Of a stretch of DNA of 64,000 nucleotides, positions 8,654 through 19,308 are shown one piece after another (the first letter of the stretch is position 1; the number at the start of each line of letters is the position of its first letter). The stretch lies in assembly GCF_039544165.1 (NCBI RefSeq), contig NZ_BAABLD010000005.1, positions 372,001-436,000 on the forward strand, given 5' to 3'. The translations under genes were made by a program, and so were the position numbers. This stretch comes from Viridibacterium curvum. Lineage in GTDB: Bacteria > Pseudomonadota > Gammaproteobacteria > Burkholderiales > Rhodocyclaceae. The notes under the pieces were generated by a model. It was not told where the DNA came from. It saw only the letters and a program-made list of their open reading frames with translations, and did no database searches.

Positions 8654-10240
8654 TCAGACGCGCTTGAGTTGGGCGAGCTCGCAGGAGGCGAGCTTCTCAA
8701 CAACGGCAACGACTTCGAAAGTGACGTTGCCTTCACGCTGTTCGACCGTAACGCGCACACCCGGTTTCAGGTCGCCATGTGGGGCCAGCAGACCGGGATT
8801 GCCTTCAAAACACTGCACCCGCGGCAACAGTAGCACAGGCAAGGTCTGGATGTTCCCGTCTGGAAGCTTCTTGTCGATGGTGTGCGGCAGGGCGGTGCCA
8901 CACAGGCGTTCAAGCGAAATTTCCTTGCCGGTGGTCTCGTGGCTGCGGGCACGGCGAACGATGCTGAGATGGACGCTGGCGCGTTCCAGGGGGCGCATGG
9001 CGACGAGTTCGCCGACGTTGATGGGCAGGGTGTGCGGACCGGCTTCACGGAGGCCGAAGCCCGTGCGTGCCTGTTCGATGATGCGCCATTCGCAGGCAAC
9101 GGCGGGAATGGCGCCGACGACGCGGGGGCGACCGTTCTGAAGCGACTTCCAGGCACCGCTGGAGAGGTACTGCCGCACGGGGTCGAAACCTGTGATCAGC
9201 GTGGCGAGCGGCTGGTAATCCTGCTTCATCTTGCGGCTGGAGCGCGAATCAGACCACTGTTCGGCGCAGCGTGTGAGCATGAAGGCGTAGGAAGCCTCGT
9301 TGGCCACCATGGGCAGCCCGAGCTTGGTGGCATGCAAACCCTGGCGCAGGCCGGCGAGTTGTTGGTGGATGCGATCAACGAGTTGCCGGCAATCGAGCAG
9401 TCGCTCCTTGTCCAGCAGGGCCTGGCCGGGCTTGAGCTTGCTGGGGCCACGTTCGGAGTCACTGAAGACGAACATGCCCGGGCCAAGGTCTTCGGGAGCC
9501 GGCGTTTCGGCTGAAAGTGCGGCGAGGTGACCGAAACGAGCGATGTAGAAGCGCAGGCGGGACAGCTCGGCACCTTCGAGGCTGGCTGGGTCACAGAGGG
9601 CCAGCAGGCAGTCGCGGACGACGACCTGTTCGACCGTTTCGGTGTCGTGGTCGAAGGCTGGTGTGCGGGAGAGACCGTGCGCTTCGGCCAGCAGCAAAAG
9701 CTTGCGCAGCATCTTCCAGCGGCGTGGCGAGCCGGCGGAGCGGGCGCGTTGCGCCACGGCGGCACGGCGGTGGATGAGTTGGGCCGCACGCAGGATGGCG
9801 GCGCCGAAGATCTTGCCGTGCAGGTGGCGTTGCAGAGCGCTGCCATCCATGGCCTGGACGATCTTGACGCAGGCTTCGGAGAGCGCCTTGAGCAGCCGGT
9901 CACAGGCTTCGGACGCGTGCCGGCTGGCAGTGTCGAGTGGCAGGCGGGATTGATCCAGCTGGGTTTCGAAGCGCTTGAGCAAGGGCTCCGCGTGGTTGAG
10001 TATTTGTTCTATTTGCCGGAATCGCTTGCTGGGCGACTCGGACGAACTGGCGATGCTGGCCGCGCGCTGCGTCAGGTTGTCGAGGATGACAAGGGGCTTG
10101 TCGGACGGCAGGTCGGCGAACCAGCGCGACATGTCCCGGCTGAGCGGTGCCACGCTGTGGCTGCCCGAGGGAAGCACGGCTTGCAGAAAGCTGAGGCGGG
10201 CAAGGCGCGCGGGAAGACGCATGGCGATGTTGAATTCCAT
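8654..10240 (-). CDS. Hypothetical protein with PilZ-like C-terminus
   Basis: 528 residues, soluble, helix-rich in the first 380. The C-terminal region, from about residue 410 (INVGELVAMRP...HLSIVRRARSHETTGKEISLERL), resembles the divergent PilZ-like beta-barrels of betaproteobacterial c-di-GMP-binding proteins, in which a G/S-I-V-R-W stretch is followed by an E-I/V-G-I-E strand. The canonical RxxxR and D/NxSxxG motifs are not clear, so ligand binding is uncertain. The start has no recognisable SD; MRLPARL six codons downstream is an alternative. It follows DUF2189 and precedes the HDOD gene on the same strand, which would suit a signalling role. Function unknown. Confidence 0.7.
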   Translation of the reverse strand: MEFNIAMRLPARLARLSFLQAVLPSGSHSVAPLSRDMSRWFADLPSDKPLVILDNLTQRAASIASSSESPSKRFRQIEQILNHAEPLLKRFETQLDQSRLPLDTASRHASEACDRLLKALSEACVKIVQAMDGSALQRHLHGKIFGAAILRAAQLIHRRAAVAQRARSAGSPRRWKMLRKLLLLAEAHGLSRTPAFDHDTETVEQVVVRDCLLALCDPASLEGAELSRLRFYIARFGHLAALSAETPAPEDLGPGMFVFSDSERGPSKLKPGQALLDKERLLDCRQLVDRIHQQLAGLRQGLHATKLGLPMVANEASYAFMLTRCAEQWSDSRSSRKMKQDYQPLATLITGFDPVRQYLSSGAWKSLQNGRPRVVGAIPAVACEWRIIEQARTGFGLREAGPHTLPINVGELVAMRPLERASVHLSIVRRARSHETTGKEISLERLCGTALPHTIDKKLPDGNIQTLPVLLLPRVQCFEGNPGLLAPHGDLKPGVRVTVEQREGNVTFEVVAVVEKLASCELAQLKRV

Positions 10241-10248
10241 TGGTTACA

Positions 10249-10328
10249 ACCGAAAGCCGGCACCCCTTTGTGCCTTTCGGTGCACGTTACGGTTCGCGGC
10301 GGCAAATGAAGAGGGGTGGCCGCGAACC
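10249..10328 (-). other. Two adjacent hairpins between DUF2189 and the PilZ-like gene
   Basis: ACCGAAA...GGCAC (10249-10263) pairs with GTGCCTTTCGGT (10270-10281) with a three-base bulge. GGTTCGCGGC (10291-10300) pairs perfectly with GCCGCGAACC (10319-10328). Neither is followed by a T-run, so they may be a factor-dependent terminator, a processing site or a 5' leader structure rather than an intrinsic terminator. Confidence 0.5.
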
Positions 10329-10354
10329 GGTCGTTGCAGACGGCTCAGCGGAGT

Positions 10355-11203
10355 CTATCCCTGTCCGGGCGCGAGAGGTGTGGGGCGGACGAGGTCGCGG
10401 TAGGCGTGCCAGGTAGCGTGGCCGACCAGGGGCATGGCGACGATCAGGCCAATGTGGAAGGTGGCGAACCCCAGAATCGTCAGCGCGGCGATCAGGAAGG
10501 CCCATAGCAGGCAGGGGCCGGGGTTGTGAGCCAGAGCCATGGCGCTGGAGAGCATGGCGGTGATGGCGTCCTGGTTACGGTCCAGCATCATGGGGATGGA
10601 GACGATGCTGACAGCGAACACGAAGAGGGCGAAGAAAAGGCCGACGCAGGTGTAGACCATGATGAACTCGAGGTTTTTCGGATCCGTGATCTGCAGCAGG
10701 AAGCCGCTGAGACTGGGCATCTCTTCGGTGTAGAACAAGGCAAAGACGACGAGCGAAGCACGTGCCCAGATCAGGAAGATAACCATCAACACCAGCGAGA
10801 AGATGCCGATGTTGCCGGCATTGCGGCGCCAGACCGTTAGCGTCTCGCTGAACGATCGGCGTTCCTGGCGAGCTTCCTGGCGGCTGATTTCGTAAAGGCC
10901 AATGGCCAGAAACGGACCCAGCAGCATGAAACCCGATGTCATGGCCGAGCTGTACTGGTAGGCATGCTCGAACACCTTGGTCACCGTCAGGCCCATGGCG
11001 GCAAAGCAGAAACCGAAGAAAAAGCTCTCCTGGGCACGGGTCATCATGTCTCGTGCGCCTTGCCTGAGCCAGCGGAAAGGCGCGCCAAGGCCGATCTCGG
11101 CGATGGGAGGAAAAAGACCGGGCGGGTTGATCGGCGCATTGTCGCCGACGCTGTGCGTGGCGGCATGTTCCGCAGGTTGCTGTGGGCTGCTGTTCTGGGT
11201 CAC
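10355..11203 (-). CDS. DUF2189 multi-pass membrane protein
   Basis: 282 residues. A proline-rich cytoplasmic N-terminus is followed by about six hydrophobic helices (FFFGFCFAAMGLTV, SGFMLLGPFLAIGLYEISRQ, GIFSLVLMVIFLIWARASL, FFALFVFAVSIVSIPMMLDR, CLLWAFLIAALTILGFATF). The GLYEISRQxE and VSIPMMLDR segments are typical of DUF2189 inner-membrane proteins, which are common in alpha- and betaproteobacteria and of unknown function. The start is a GTG preceded by GGAGA. It stands alone between short hairpin-containing gaps. Confidence 0.85.
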   Translation of the reverse strand: MTQNSSPQQPAEHAATHSVGDNAPINPPGLFPPIAEIGLGAPFRWLRQGARDMMTRAQESFFFGFCFAAMGLTVTKVFEHAYQYSSAMTSGFMLLGPFLAIGLYEISRQEARQERRSFSETLTVWRRNAGNIGIFSLVLMVIFLIWARASLVVFALFYTEEMPSLSGFLLQITDPKNLEFIMVYTCVGLFFALFVFAVSIVSIPMMLDRNQDAITAMLSSAMALAHNPGPCLLWAFLIAALTILGFATFHIGLIVAMPLVGHATWHAYRDLVRPTPLAPGQG

Positions 11204-11354
11204 GCCTGTCTCCGTTGCGCAGCGGAAGGCGCAGGGCGCGTCAGGTCGCGCCCTTAGCTACTCCCGATACAGGTTTTTGCGCAGCATGGTGCCATGCGAA
11301 GCGGATCAGAGCCAGCAGGTGGAGGCTCAAGTCGAAGGCTCAAGTCCGGCCGGA

Positions 11355-11567
11355 TCAGGCGCGAGCGTCCGGTTGCAGCATGCGTTCGATGAGATTGATG
11401 CGATCACGCACCATGAGCTTGCGCTTCTTGAGGCGGTGCAACGTCAGATCGTCGCTCCAGTTGCTCAGACCGAGGCTGGAAATGGTGTCGTCCAGTTGGC
11501 GATGCTCGTCGCGGAGCGATGCCAGCCGGATCTCAAGGCTCATGGACTGATCAACGGTTGCGGTCAT
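11355..11567 (-). CDS. YdcH/DUF465 family small coiled-coil protein
   Basis: 70 residues from the second of two adjacent ATGs (11570 and 11567), the second being better spaced from the SD GGAGG. LRDEHRQLDDTISSLG and LKKRKLMVRDRINLIERM match the two-helix DUF465 (YdcH) family: a short antiparallel coiled coil with a conserved LKKRKLxLKDxI core. The biochemical role is unknown. A longer frame reaching back to 11639 is open but has no SD. Confidence 0.85.
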   Translation of the reverse strand: MTATVDQSMSLEIRLASLRDEHRQLDDTISSLGLSNWSDDLTLHRLKKRKLMVRDRINLIERMLQPDARA

Positions 11568-11737
11568 CATCGTCCTCCAGCTTGTTTCAGTTCGACCGTT
11601 AACCAGTGCATGTGTCCGGTCGTCGTTAATTTGAGTCAATTTGTTAAATACGGCTTGAGTTTTCCCGGCTTGAATCCGATTTGAGTATCAGGCCCGGTGA
11701 TTTCACCAGACCTAACCTGACCAGAGGAGGGCAAGCC

Positions 11738-11971
11738 ATGATGGTGGTCCTGAATAACCCGATTCTTTACGTGGTTGATTACCCCTCCGTTGATGGGCTG
11801 GAGGCAATCGACAAGCGGCGAGCAAAAGGCGTCTTCCTGTATGGGACTGCCGCGCAGAAGTTTCGCGATGAGCTTGCCGATGCCCTGTCACACGGGGAAA
11901 GTGCCGACGAACTGGACATTTGCATCGACCAGTTCGACGCCCTCTTCACCCAGCCTGCGATTTACCAATGA
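11738..11971 (+). CDS. DUF3567 family protein
   Basis: 77 residues. YVVDYPSVDGLEAIDKR and GVFLYGTAAQKFRDEL match DUF3567, a small family essentially restricted to betaproteobacteria, with no known function. The start is placed at the ATG at 11738 (a second ATG follows directly) after the strong SD GAGGAGGG; an open frame upstream from a TTG at 11681 is ignored. It is followed by a terminator at 12049. One of the best taxonomic markers in the window. Confidence 0.8.
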   Translation: MMVVLNNPILYVVDYPSVDGLEAIDKRRAKGVFLYGTAAQKFRDELADALSHGESADELDICIDQFDALFTQPAIYQ

Positions 11972-12048
11972 GGCCCGTCACCAAGGGCTACAAGAATCAG
12001 CTTAGATACCCGCGCGTGAAATAGTTCATAGGGAAAAACCGCAAGTCC

Positions 12049-12070
12049 GGGCGCCGCGAGGCGCCCGTTT
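12049..12070 (+). terminator. Intrinsic terminator after DUF3567
   Basis: GGGCGCC, loop GCGA, GGCGCCC, then GTTTCATTT: a seven-base-pair all-GC stem with a short T-rich tail, 78 bases past the DUF3567 stop and before greB. Confidence 0.7.
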
Positions 12071-12148
12071 CATTTGGATTGTGCACTGCCGCGTGAAATG
12101 TTTGGGGCGAATACGCCCTAAAATCTGTAGCTCCCAGAAGGAAGCAGC

Positions 12149-12703
12149 ATGAGCAAAGCCTTTACACGCGAAAACGATCAGGACGCCGATCAGGACGAAG
12201 AGGATGGCGCGACGGCCGGCTTGCCGCCCGGCACGAAGAACTACATGACTCGCCGAGGGTTCCAGACGCTTAAAGCGGAGCTGGACAATTTGCTGCGCGT
12301 CGAGCGGCCAGAGATCGTGTCGGTCGTATCCTGGGCTGCGAGCAACGGTGACCGTTCGGAAAATGGCGATTACATCTACGGCAAACGCCGCCTGCGCGAA
12401 ATCGACCGTCGCATCCGCTTCCTCATCAAGCGTCTGGAGTCGGCGAGCGTGGTGGATCCTGAGGATCAGGAGAACCGGGACCAGGTCTTCTTCGGCGCCA
12501 CGGTGCGGGTCAGCGACCAGGACGGCGTGGAGTCGGAATTCCAGATCGTTGGCGTGGACGAGGCCAACGCGTCCGAGGGCCGCATCAGCTGGATCTCGCC
12601 GATGGCGCGCACGCTCATCAAAGCCCGCGAAGGAGATACGGTGAAACTCGTGACGCCCGGTGGCGTGCGCGAGATCGACATCCTTGAAGTCCGCTACGTC
12701 TGA
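12149..12703 (+). CDS. greB: Transcription elongation factor GreB
   Basis: 184 residues. GreB binds the secondary channel of RNA polymerase and stimulates cleavage of backtracked transcripts. YMTRRGFQTLKAELDNLL and GDRSENGDYIYGKRRLREID carry the N-terminal coiled coil with the acidic tip that reaches the active site; the YIYGKRRL tract separates GreB from GreA. The C-terminal FKBP-like domain (VFFGATVRV...ISWISPMARTLI) is complete. The N-terminus carries an acidic extension (DQDADQDEEDG) before the coiled coil. SD GAAGGAAG precedes the ATG. It converges with the histidine kinase gene 12 bases downstream. Confidence 0.95.
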   Translation: MSKAFTRENDQDADQDEEDGATAGLPPGTKNYMTRRGFQTLKAELDNLLRVERPEIVSVVSWAASNGDRSENGDYIYGKRRLREIDRRIRFLIKRLESASVVDPEDQENRDQVFFGATVRVSDQDGVESEFQIVGVDEANASEGRISWISPMARTLIKAREGDTVKLVTPGGVREIDILEVRYV

Positions 12704-12715
12704 GGCGTAGCGGAT

Positions 12716-13933
12716 TCAGGCCTGGGTGTCGGGCGTGGCAAGTGCGTGCCCGCGGCGGCGGCGCACCACGGCTACCTTGTGAGGCAGGGTGAACACGAAG
12801 CGCGCTCCTTCGCCAGGGCTGGACTCGGCCTGTATGCTGCCGCCATGGCGCTCGATGATGCGTCGCACAGAAGCCAGCCCGATGCCCATGCCGCCGTAGC
12901 CCTGGTCTGCGTGCAGTTGCTGGAAGGGCTGGAAAAGGCGCTTGGCATGCGCCATGTCGAAGCCCACGCCGTTATCGGCGACGGTGTAGCGCATGAATTC
13001 CGGTGTCGATTCGGCTGTGATGCTGATGTAGGTTGGCCAGGATTGCTGCGTGAACTTCCAGGCGTTGTGCAACAGGTTGCTGATCGCATTGCGCAGCAGC
13101 GATTCATCGCCCTCGGCGAACATCTCGTCCTGCACGTGCAGCTCGGCCTGGCGCTCGGGGTCTGTGATGCGCAGTTCGGCGAACACATCGTTGGCCAGCG
13201 CGGTGAGCGAAACTGTCTTGATGTTGAGCGGGCGGCGCAGCACGTTGGCCAGGTTGAGCAGCTCGTCAATCAGTTCGCCCATGCGCAGGCTGGCGCGCAT
13301 GATCCGGCCCAGGTGGTCGCGCCCCTGCTCATCCAGCTGTTCGCCTGCGTCTTCCAGGAGTGCGTGGGAGAAACCGTTGATGGCGCGCAGCGGCGCCCGC
13401 AGGTCGTGCGAAATCGAATAGCTGAAACCGACGAGGTCACGGTTGGACTGTTCCAGCTCGGCAGTGCGCTGGCGCACACGGTCCTCCAGTGAGGCGTTGA
13501 TCTCGGCGAGCTCCTGCTGATCCGCTTCGCGGCGCTGGCTGTCGCGGTAGATGATCCACAGCATGAAAGCCAGCATGCCGAGCAGGACGCCGGCGCCGGC
13601 GATGAGGCGGTTACGTTGCGTGCGATAGCCCTCCAGCGCTTCGGCTGGTGTCGGCGTCACACTGTGCAGGTTATCGATCATACGGGCTGTGGCGGGCGTC
13701 GCACCCAGCGTGGCAAGAATCTGCTCTTCCAACTGGTGGGCCGCGGCCTGGCGTGCGCTCTGGCTGGCCGTCTCGCCCCGGAAATCGCGGTCGATCAGCA
13801 CGGCGGCCGTAACGATCAGTACCAGGGCCGTCAGGACATAGCCAATCAGCAGACGCCGGGCCAGCCGGGCGCTGTGGCCTGCCGGGTCCGGCGCAGGCCG
13901 CACGCGGGCGGCGGGGGGCGGGGCGGCAGTCAT
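12716..13933 (-). CDS. Membrane sensor histidine kinase
   Basis: 405 residues. Two transmembrane helices (about residues 25-50, RRLLIGYVLTALVLIVTAAV, and 110-130, LIAGAGVLLGMLAFMLWIIY) enclose a short periplasmic segment of about 60 residues. There is no HAMP or PAS domain; a coiled coil leads to HisKA with FSYSISHDLRAPLRAINGF (phospho-acceptor His) and an HATPase domain (N-box NLLHNAWKF, DNGVGFD, GGMGIGLASVRRI). This is the phytochrome-like/bacteriophytochrome subclass of kinase core. No cognate regulator is adjacent, so it is an orphan here. Start at ATG 13933; the frame extends into the htpG promoter but has no SD. Confidence 0.88.
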   Translation of the reverse strand: MTAAPPPAARVRPAPDPAGHSARLARRLLIGYVLTALVLIVTAAVLIDRDFRGETASQSARQAAAHQLEEQILATLGATPATARMIDNLHSVTPTPAEALEGYRTQRNRLIAGAGVLLGMLAFMLWIIYRDSQRREADQQELAEINASLEDRVRQRTAELEQSNRDLVGFSYSISHDLRAPLRAINGFSHALLEDAGEQLDEQGRDHLGRIMRASLRMGELIDELLNLANVLRRPLNIKTVSLTALANDVFAELRITDPERQAELHVQDEMFAEGDESLLRNAISNLLHNAWKFTQQSWPTYISITAESTPEFMRYTVADNGVGFDMAHAKRLFQPFQQLHADQGYGGMGIGLASVRRIIERHGGSIQAESSPGEGARFVFTLPHKVAVVRRRRGHALATPDTQA

Positions 13934-13956
13934 GGTTCGGGCCAACGGAAAAGGGG

Positions 13957-13984
13957 CTTGAAGTAGCACGATGGGGCCCCATAT
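13957..13984 (+). promoter_or_regulatory. Sigma-32 (RpoH) heat-shock promoter of htpG
   Basis: CTTGAA (13957-13962), 14 bases, CCCCATAT (13977-13984) matches the RpoH consensus CTTGAAA / CCCCATNT almost exactly. It sits 50 bases before the htpG start, which is the expected heat-shock gene. The element also overlaps the 5' side of the divergent histidine kinase gene. Confidence 0.9.
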
Positions 13985-14033
13985 TAGGCGGGTCTTGTAC
14001 AACACTCTTCCCGGAATAGAAGGAGCTTTTGCC

Positions 14034-15947
<1,914 letters not shown>

Positions 15948-15972
15948 GCCTCACGATTCAACACAAGAATGA

Positions 15973-15998
15973 CCCACCTGCAGCGAACTGCGGGTGGG
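15973..15998 (+). terminator. Hairpin after htpG
   Basis: CCCACCTGCAG, loop CGAA, CTGCGGGTGGG: an 11-base-pair stem with one T-G wobble, 25 bases past the htpG stop and just ahead of the SD of the DUF4337 gene. There is no T-run, so it could be a weak terminator, an attenuator or an mRNA 3'-end stabiliser. Confidence 0.55.
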
Positions 15999-16020
15999 CA
16001 ATAGCTACCGGGGAAATTCA

Positions 16021-16599
16021 ATGTCAGGACATGGTTTTCATGTTCATGGTCCGCATGACCACGAGCTGGAGCACGCAGGCGCCCATGGCGCTCAGGACGG
16101 TTTTGCAGGGCGAGTGGCGGTAACGACGGCGATCCTCGCGACGCTGGGAGCCCTGTTCGCCTATGAAGGCGGCGCGACTCAAGCCAACGCAATGCTCTAC
16201 AAGAACAACGCGGCGATCCGCAAGACAGAGGCGTCCAATCAGTGGAACTTCTATCAGTCCAAGAGCAGCAAGCAGAACATTGCCGAGCTGGGATCGGTGT
16301 TAGCCAGCGGTGATCGCGCCGAGAAGTTCGCCAAGGATGTCGATCGCTACAAGACCGAGAAGGCGGAGATCCAGAAGCAGGCCGAGGTGCTGGAGGCAGA
16401 AGCGAAAGAGTGGGACGAGCGCTCGGAGCAGGAGATGCATCTGCACCACCGCTGGGCTCAGGCGACCACCGTGTTGCAGGTATCGATTGCGCTGTCTGCC
16501 ATTGCGCTGCTGACGCGTAAGCGCTGGCTGCAGTACGCCGTCTATGTCGTGGCAACCTTGGGCGCTGCACTGGGGGCTGCGGCGTTGGCGCACATCTGA
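16021..16599 (+). CDS. DUF4337 membrane protein
   Basis: 192 residues. A His-rich N-terminus (GHGFHVHGPHDHELEH) is followed by a transmembrane helix (VAVTTAILATLGALFAYEGG), a conserved NNAAIRKTEASNQWNFYQSKSSKQ-type region rich in charge (quoted here in part), a coiled coil (about 100-145) and two C-terminal helices (ATTVLQVSIALSAIALLT, YAVYVVATLGAALGAAAL). This is the DUF4337 architecture; the function is unknown. The ATG at 16021 follows GGGGAA. It may be read through from htpG, depending on the intervening hairpin. Confidence 0.85.
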   Translation: MSGHGFHVHGPHDHELEHAGAHGAQDGFAGRVAVTTAILATLGALFAYEGGATQANAMLYKNNAAIRKTEASNQWNFYQSKSSKQNIAELGSVLASGDRAEKFAKDVDRYKTEKAEIQKQAEVLEAEAKEWDERSEQEMHLHHRWAQATTVLQVSIALSAIALLTRKRWLQYAVYVVATLGAALGAAALAHI

Positions 16600-16632
16600 C
16601 GCCCGACTCTCTCGGGCCTGAGCAAGGAAGAA

Positions 16633-16656
16633 GGGCCGCTTGTAGCGGACCTTTTC
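16633..16656. terminator. Terminator between convergent genes
   Basis: GGGCCGCT, loop TGT, AGCGGACC with one mismatch, then TTTTCT. It lies between the DUF4337 gene and the convergent beta-helix lipoprotein gene. Confidence 0.65.
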
Positions 16657-18641
16657 TATTGCTGCGTCAGTGCCAGCCCCTTGATGGCACGGAAGCGCGC
16701 TTTGGCAGGGAGCTCACCTAGCAGTGGCGTGCTGGGCGTCTCGGGTGAGATGCGCGGCCAGGGATTGCTGCCGAAGAAGGCGGGTTTGGCGCTGAGGTAG
16801 AGCGAGGCTGGCAAGCTGTGGTTGCTGGTGCCGCCATCCCACACCGTGGTCTGCGTGAAGTAGTCGTAGTTGCCGTGGCGGTAGGTGCGCGCCAGGGCCA
16901 GCGGGTCCGGTGCCGAGGTGTTGTCGCCGTCATGGCCGATATTCCAGACTGGCACTTTCGAGACCATGACGTTGTAGTTCGAATACCAGTTGGAATCAGT
17001 CTGGTAGATGAAGCCGGTCTGGTTGTAGGTGTCGCCGTGCGGGTCGGTGCCACTCAGCAAGGGCATGGCCGGGAAGCCCAGCACGTTGCCGACGAAAGAG
17101 AACCACCAGGCGTGTGCGTCGACGCCGACGATGCGCCGGCCGAACGCGTCGACCAGTGTCAGCGGTGAAGCCGAGATGCGCAGGCCGGTGAAGTGGTTGC
17201 GGTAGTAGGTGCCGTAGATGGCGTTGCCCCAGTAGGACTCGCTGTCGGCGTTGAAGCATTCGTTGCCTTCAAACAGCTCCATGTGCGCGCCGGCGTAGTG
17301 GTTGGCGCCGCTGCCGACTTCGGGAATCTGCACGTAACCGGCGCCGTAACCGTCCTGCAGGTAGTTGTAGCCGAAGACGTTGCCGCCGCCCGAGGCGCGG
17401 CCGATGGTGAGCTTGTTGAAGCCCCATACGATGTTGTTCTCGAACAGACAATCGGAGCTGTAGACGTTGAGGCCGATGCCGTAGCCTGCGCCGCCGGGGT
17501 TGGGGTCGCGCGTGCTGTGGAAGTAGGAGTCGCGTACTTCGCAGCGGAAGCTGTTTTCGAGGTTGCAGCTGTGGCCGATGCTGCCCGAGCTCTCGACGTT
17601 CTTGACCCAGCAGTAGGCGCAGGCCCAGAAGTGGATGTTGCCGCCACCATCGCCACCACCACCATTCACGACGGCGAGATCTTCGATGCCGGTGTAGCGC
17701 GTAGCGTCGACCTGGCTGGCCCACGGAGCGCTCCAGCCCTTGCTGTCCGGGTCTTGCGTCGAGAATCGGCAGATGTGGGCCGACAGTGCTGTCTCGAAGT
17801 CGATGTGTAGCGGCGTGTTGAAGGTGATCTGGTTGCCGTTGATGGCCGTGATTTCGAGCGACTGGCCGATGGGGCGATTGAGTTCGCAGAACCAGCGCCG
17901 TGTGTCGTCGGTGGGGGAGAGCGTGTTCTTGCCCCAATAGACCTTGCGCACGGGAGCTACGGTGTCGGAGCGCGTGTCGTCGGAGACCTGGTTGAGCGTA
18001 ATGATCTCGCCGATCTTGAGACCGGCCGCGCTCGAAACGGTAATGCTGTAGCTTCCCTTCGCGCCATTAGCGGTAAGGGGGCGTGATTCAGTGTGCTTGA
18101 CCCAGCGCGTACCGACGACGATGACCGGATAAGAGGCGTTGTCCGCCTGCACCAGGCGTGTCACGCTGGACCCGGCGCCACGTAGCGTGATGTTGGAGCG
18201 CGGTAGCTCCAGCCCCATACCGCTGATCTTGAAGGTGCCCGCAGCCAGGCGCACGACTTGTCCTGCAGGGCAGGTGTTGAGCGCAGCCTGGATGGCGGCC
18301 GTGTCGTCATTGCCGCTGGGGCTGAGGGTCTGGTAAATGGTGCTGCGCGCGGGGATGCCTCCGACTGCATTGAGGCCCGGGTTCCAGACGGTGCGGCGGT
18401 CGGCGGGCATGAAGTCACCGCCGACGCTGCTGCCAGCGCTGGAGCTGCTTACGGAAGACGACGCAGAGGACGCGGCGCTGCTGCTGGCGCTTGTTGAAAC
18501 ACTTGAAGTTGAGCTCGATGAGCTACTCCCTCCGCTGGTGCCACCTGAGCCGCCTCCTCCACCATTGCCACCACAGGCGGTGAGCAGGGTGAGCTGGCCA
18601 AGGGTTATGAGGGCGGCACGACGACTGGGCTGTGTTTTCAT
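16656..18641 (-). CDS. Pectate-lyase-type parallel beta-helix lipoprotein
   Basis: 661 residues. A leader with SRRAALITL and lipobox LTAC (Cys23) predicts a surface or outer-membrane lipoprotein; the twin arginine suggests possible Tat export. A Gly/Ser-rich linker (about 24-78) leads to a right-handed beta-helix domain of the pectate-lyase-3 superfamily: NDDTAAIQAALNTCPAGQ, VVRLAAGTFKI, SNITLRGAGSSVTRL, then successive coils such as NIVWGFNKLTIGRASGGG. It probably cleaves or binds a plant polysaccharide; pectate itself is inferred from the neighbouring PL3 lyase. The ATG at 18641 is chosen over a GTG three codons upstream. Neither has a clear SD. Confidence 0.8.
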   Translation of the reverse strand: MKTQPSRRAALITLGQLTLLTACGGNGGGGGSGGTSGGSSSSSSTSSVSTSASSSAASSASSSVSSSSAGSSVGGDFMPADRRTVWNPGLNAVGGIPARSTIYQTLSPSGNDDTAAIQAALNTCPAGQVVRLAAGTFKISGMGLELPRSNITLRGAGSSVTRLVQADNASYPVIVVGTRWVKHTESRPLTANGAKGSYSITVSSAAGLKIGEIITLNQVSDDTRSDTVAPVRKVYWGKNTLSPTDDTRRWFCELNRPIGQSLEITAINGNQITFNTPLHIDFETALSAHICRFSTQDPDSKGWSAPWASQVDATRYTGIEDLAVVNGGGGDGGGNIHFWACAYCWVKNVESSGSIGHSCNLENSFRCEVRDSYFHSTRDPNPGGAGYGIGLNVYSSDCLFENNIVWGFNKLTIGRASGGGNVFGYNYLQDGYGAGYVQIPEVGSGANHYAGAHMELFEGNECFNADSESYWGNAIYGTYYRNHFTGLRISASPLTLVDAFGRRIVGVDAHAWWFSFVGNVLGFPAMPLLSGTDPHGDTYNQTGFIYQTDSNWYSNYNVMVSKVPVWNIGHDGDNTSAPDPLALARTYRHGNYDYFTQTTVWDGGTSNHSLPASLYLSAKPAFFGSNPWPRISPETPSTPLLGELPAKARFRAIKGLALTQQ

Positions 18642-18746
18642 GCGCGGCACATTAGGGGGCTACGCCCTGTGCGGCCAGACAGCAATGATGACCGGATGCC
18701 TGTGCCGCTCCGGCGGTTATGCTGGTCCGGGAAACCTCAGAAATGC

Positions 18747-18972
18747 TTAACGTATAACGCCATGCACTGCCGCAATGTCCGCGTCGACATGCCCGGCCAG
18801 CAGTGCGCGCTTTAACGGTTCGTTGCTGGACGTCGCGGTGTGCAGGGTCTGTCCGAGTTCTTCACTGAGGGCGATGGCGAGCCTCAGATCCTTCTGCATG
18901 TGCTTGAGCGGGAAGCTGGTGCTGCAGTCGCCGGCGAGCAGCCAGGGTCCTTTGCCCTTGAACAACGGGCAT
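18747..18972 (-). pseudogene. Broken C-terminal copy of a beta-hydroxyacid dehydrogenase gene
   Basis: The 73 last codons of a gene nearly identical to the C-terminus of the intact dehydrogenase at 22591-23463 (shared: LLAGD.STSFPLKHMQKDLRL, then AIALSEELGQTLHTA). Nothing upstream of the CPLFKGKGP segment is homologous, so the NAD-binding domain is missing and there is no start codon with an SD. At DNA level 18850-18902 is identical to 22694-22746 and the similarity continues beyond. It is a partial duplicate that brackets the PL3/propeller pair. Confidence 0.85.
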
Positions 18973-19308
18973 GACTGGCGGGGGCCACCAAGTGGCGGGT
19001 GGCGAAGTGCTTTTGTGCGTTCCGTCTGTCGGAGTTTTTTGCCTTACATCCCAGCGTTTCGCCACGAAGACTGCTCGTTGCCGCCCGCAGAGCGCCAGTT
19101 AGTTCCTGGTTCTCAAGGAAAACTTGGGGCCAACGGACGCTTTGGTCCATTCGCTCCAAACGCCAAAATCGGGCTTTCTTGTGGAAAATTCCGCACAAAC
19201 AAAAAAATACTAATGCGCGTATCAGAGTAGTTTTTGTACAATAGCCGAACATTTTGGTGATTTCTATCGCCATCTTGTTGGTGATTGTACAAAACTATGG
19301 AGACTACC
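18973..19308. promoter_or_regulatory. AT-rich promoter region of the PL3 pectate lyase
   Basis: 336 bases without a gene. The last 130 bases are much more AT-rich than the surroundings. TTTTGTACAAT (19232-19242) and ATTGTACAAAA (19284-19294) are exact 11-base inverted copies, and each contains the palindrome TTGTACAA; their centres are 51 bases apart, near five helical turns. The second copy lies just before the lyase SD, where a bound repressor would block expression. The rest of the gap shows nothing I can name. Confidence 0.55.

Noticed and set aside
13995..14002. TTGTACAA in the htpG leader, same 8-mer as in the PL3 promoter
   Set aside because: A single copy without the extended TTTTGTACAAT arms, inside a clear heat-shock leader; probably chance.
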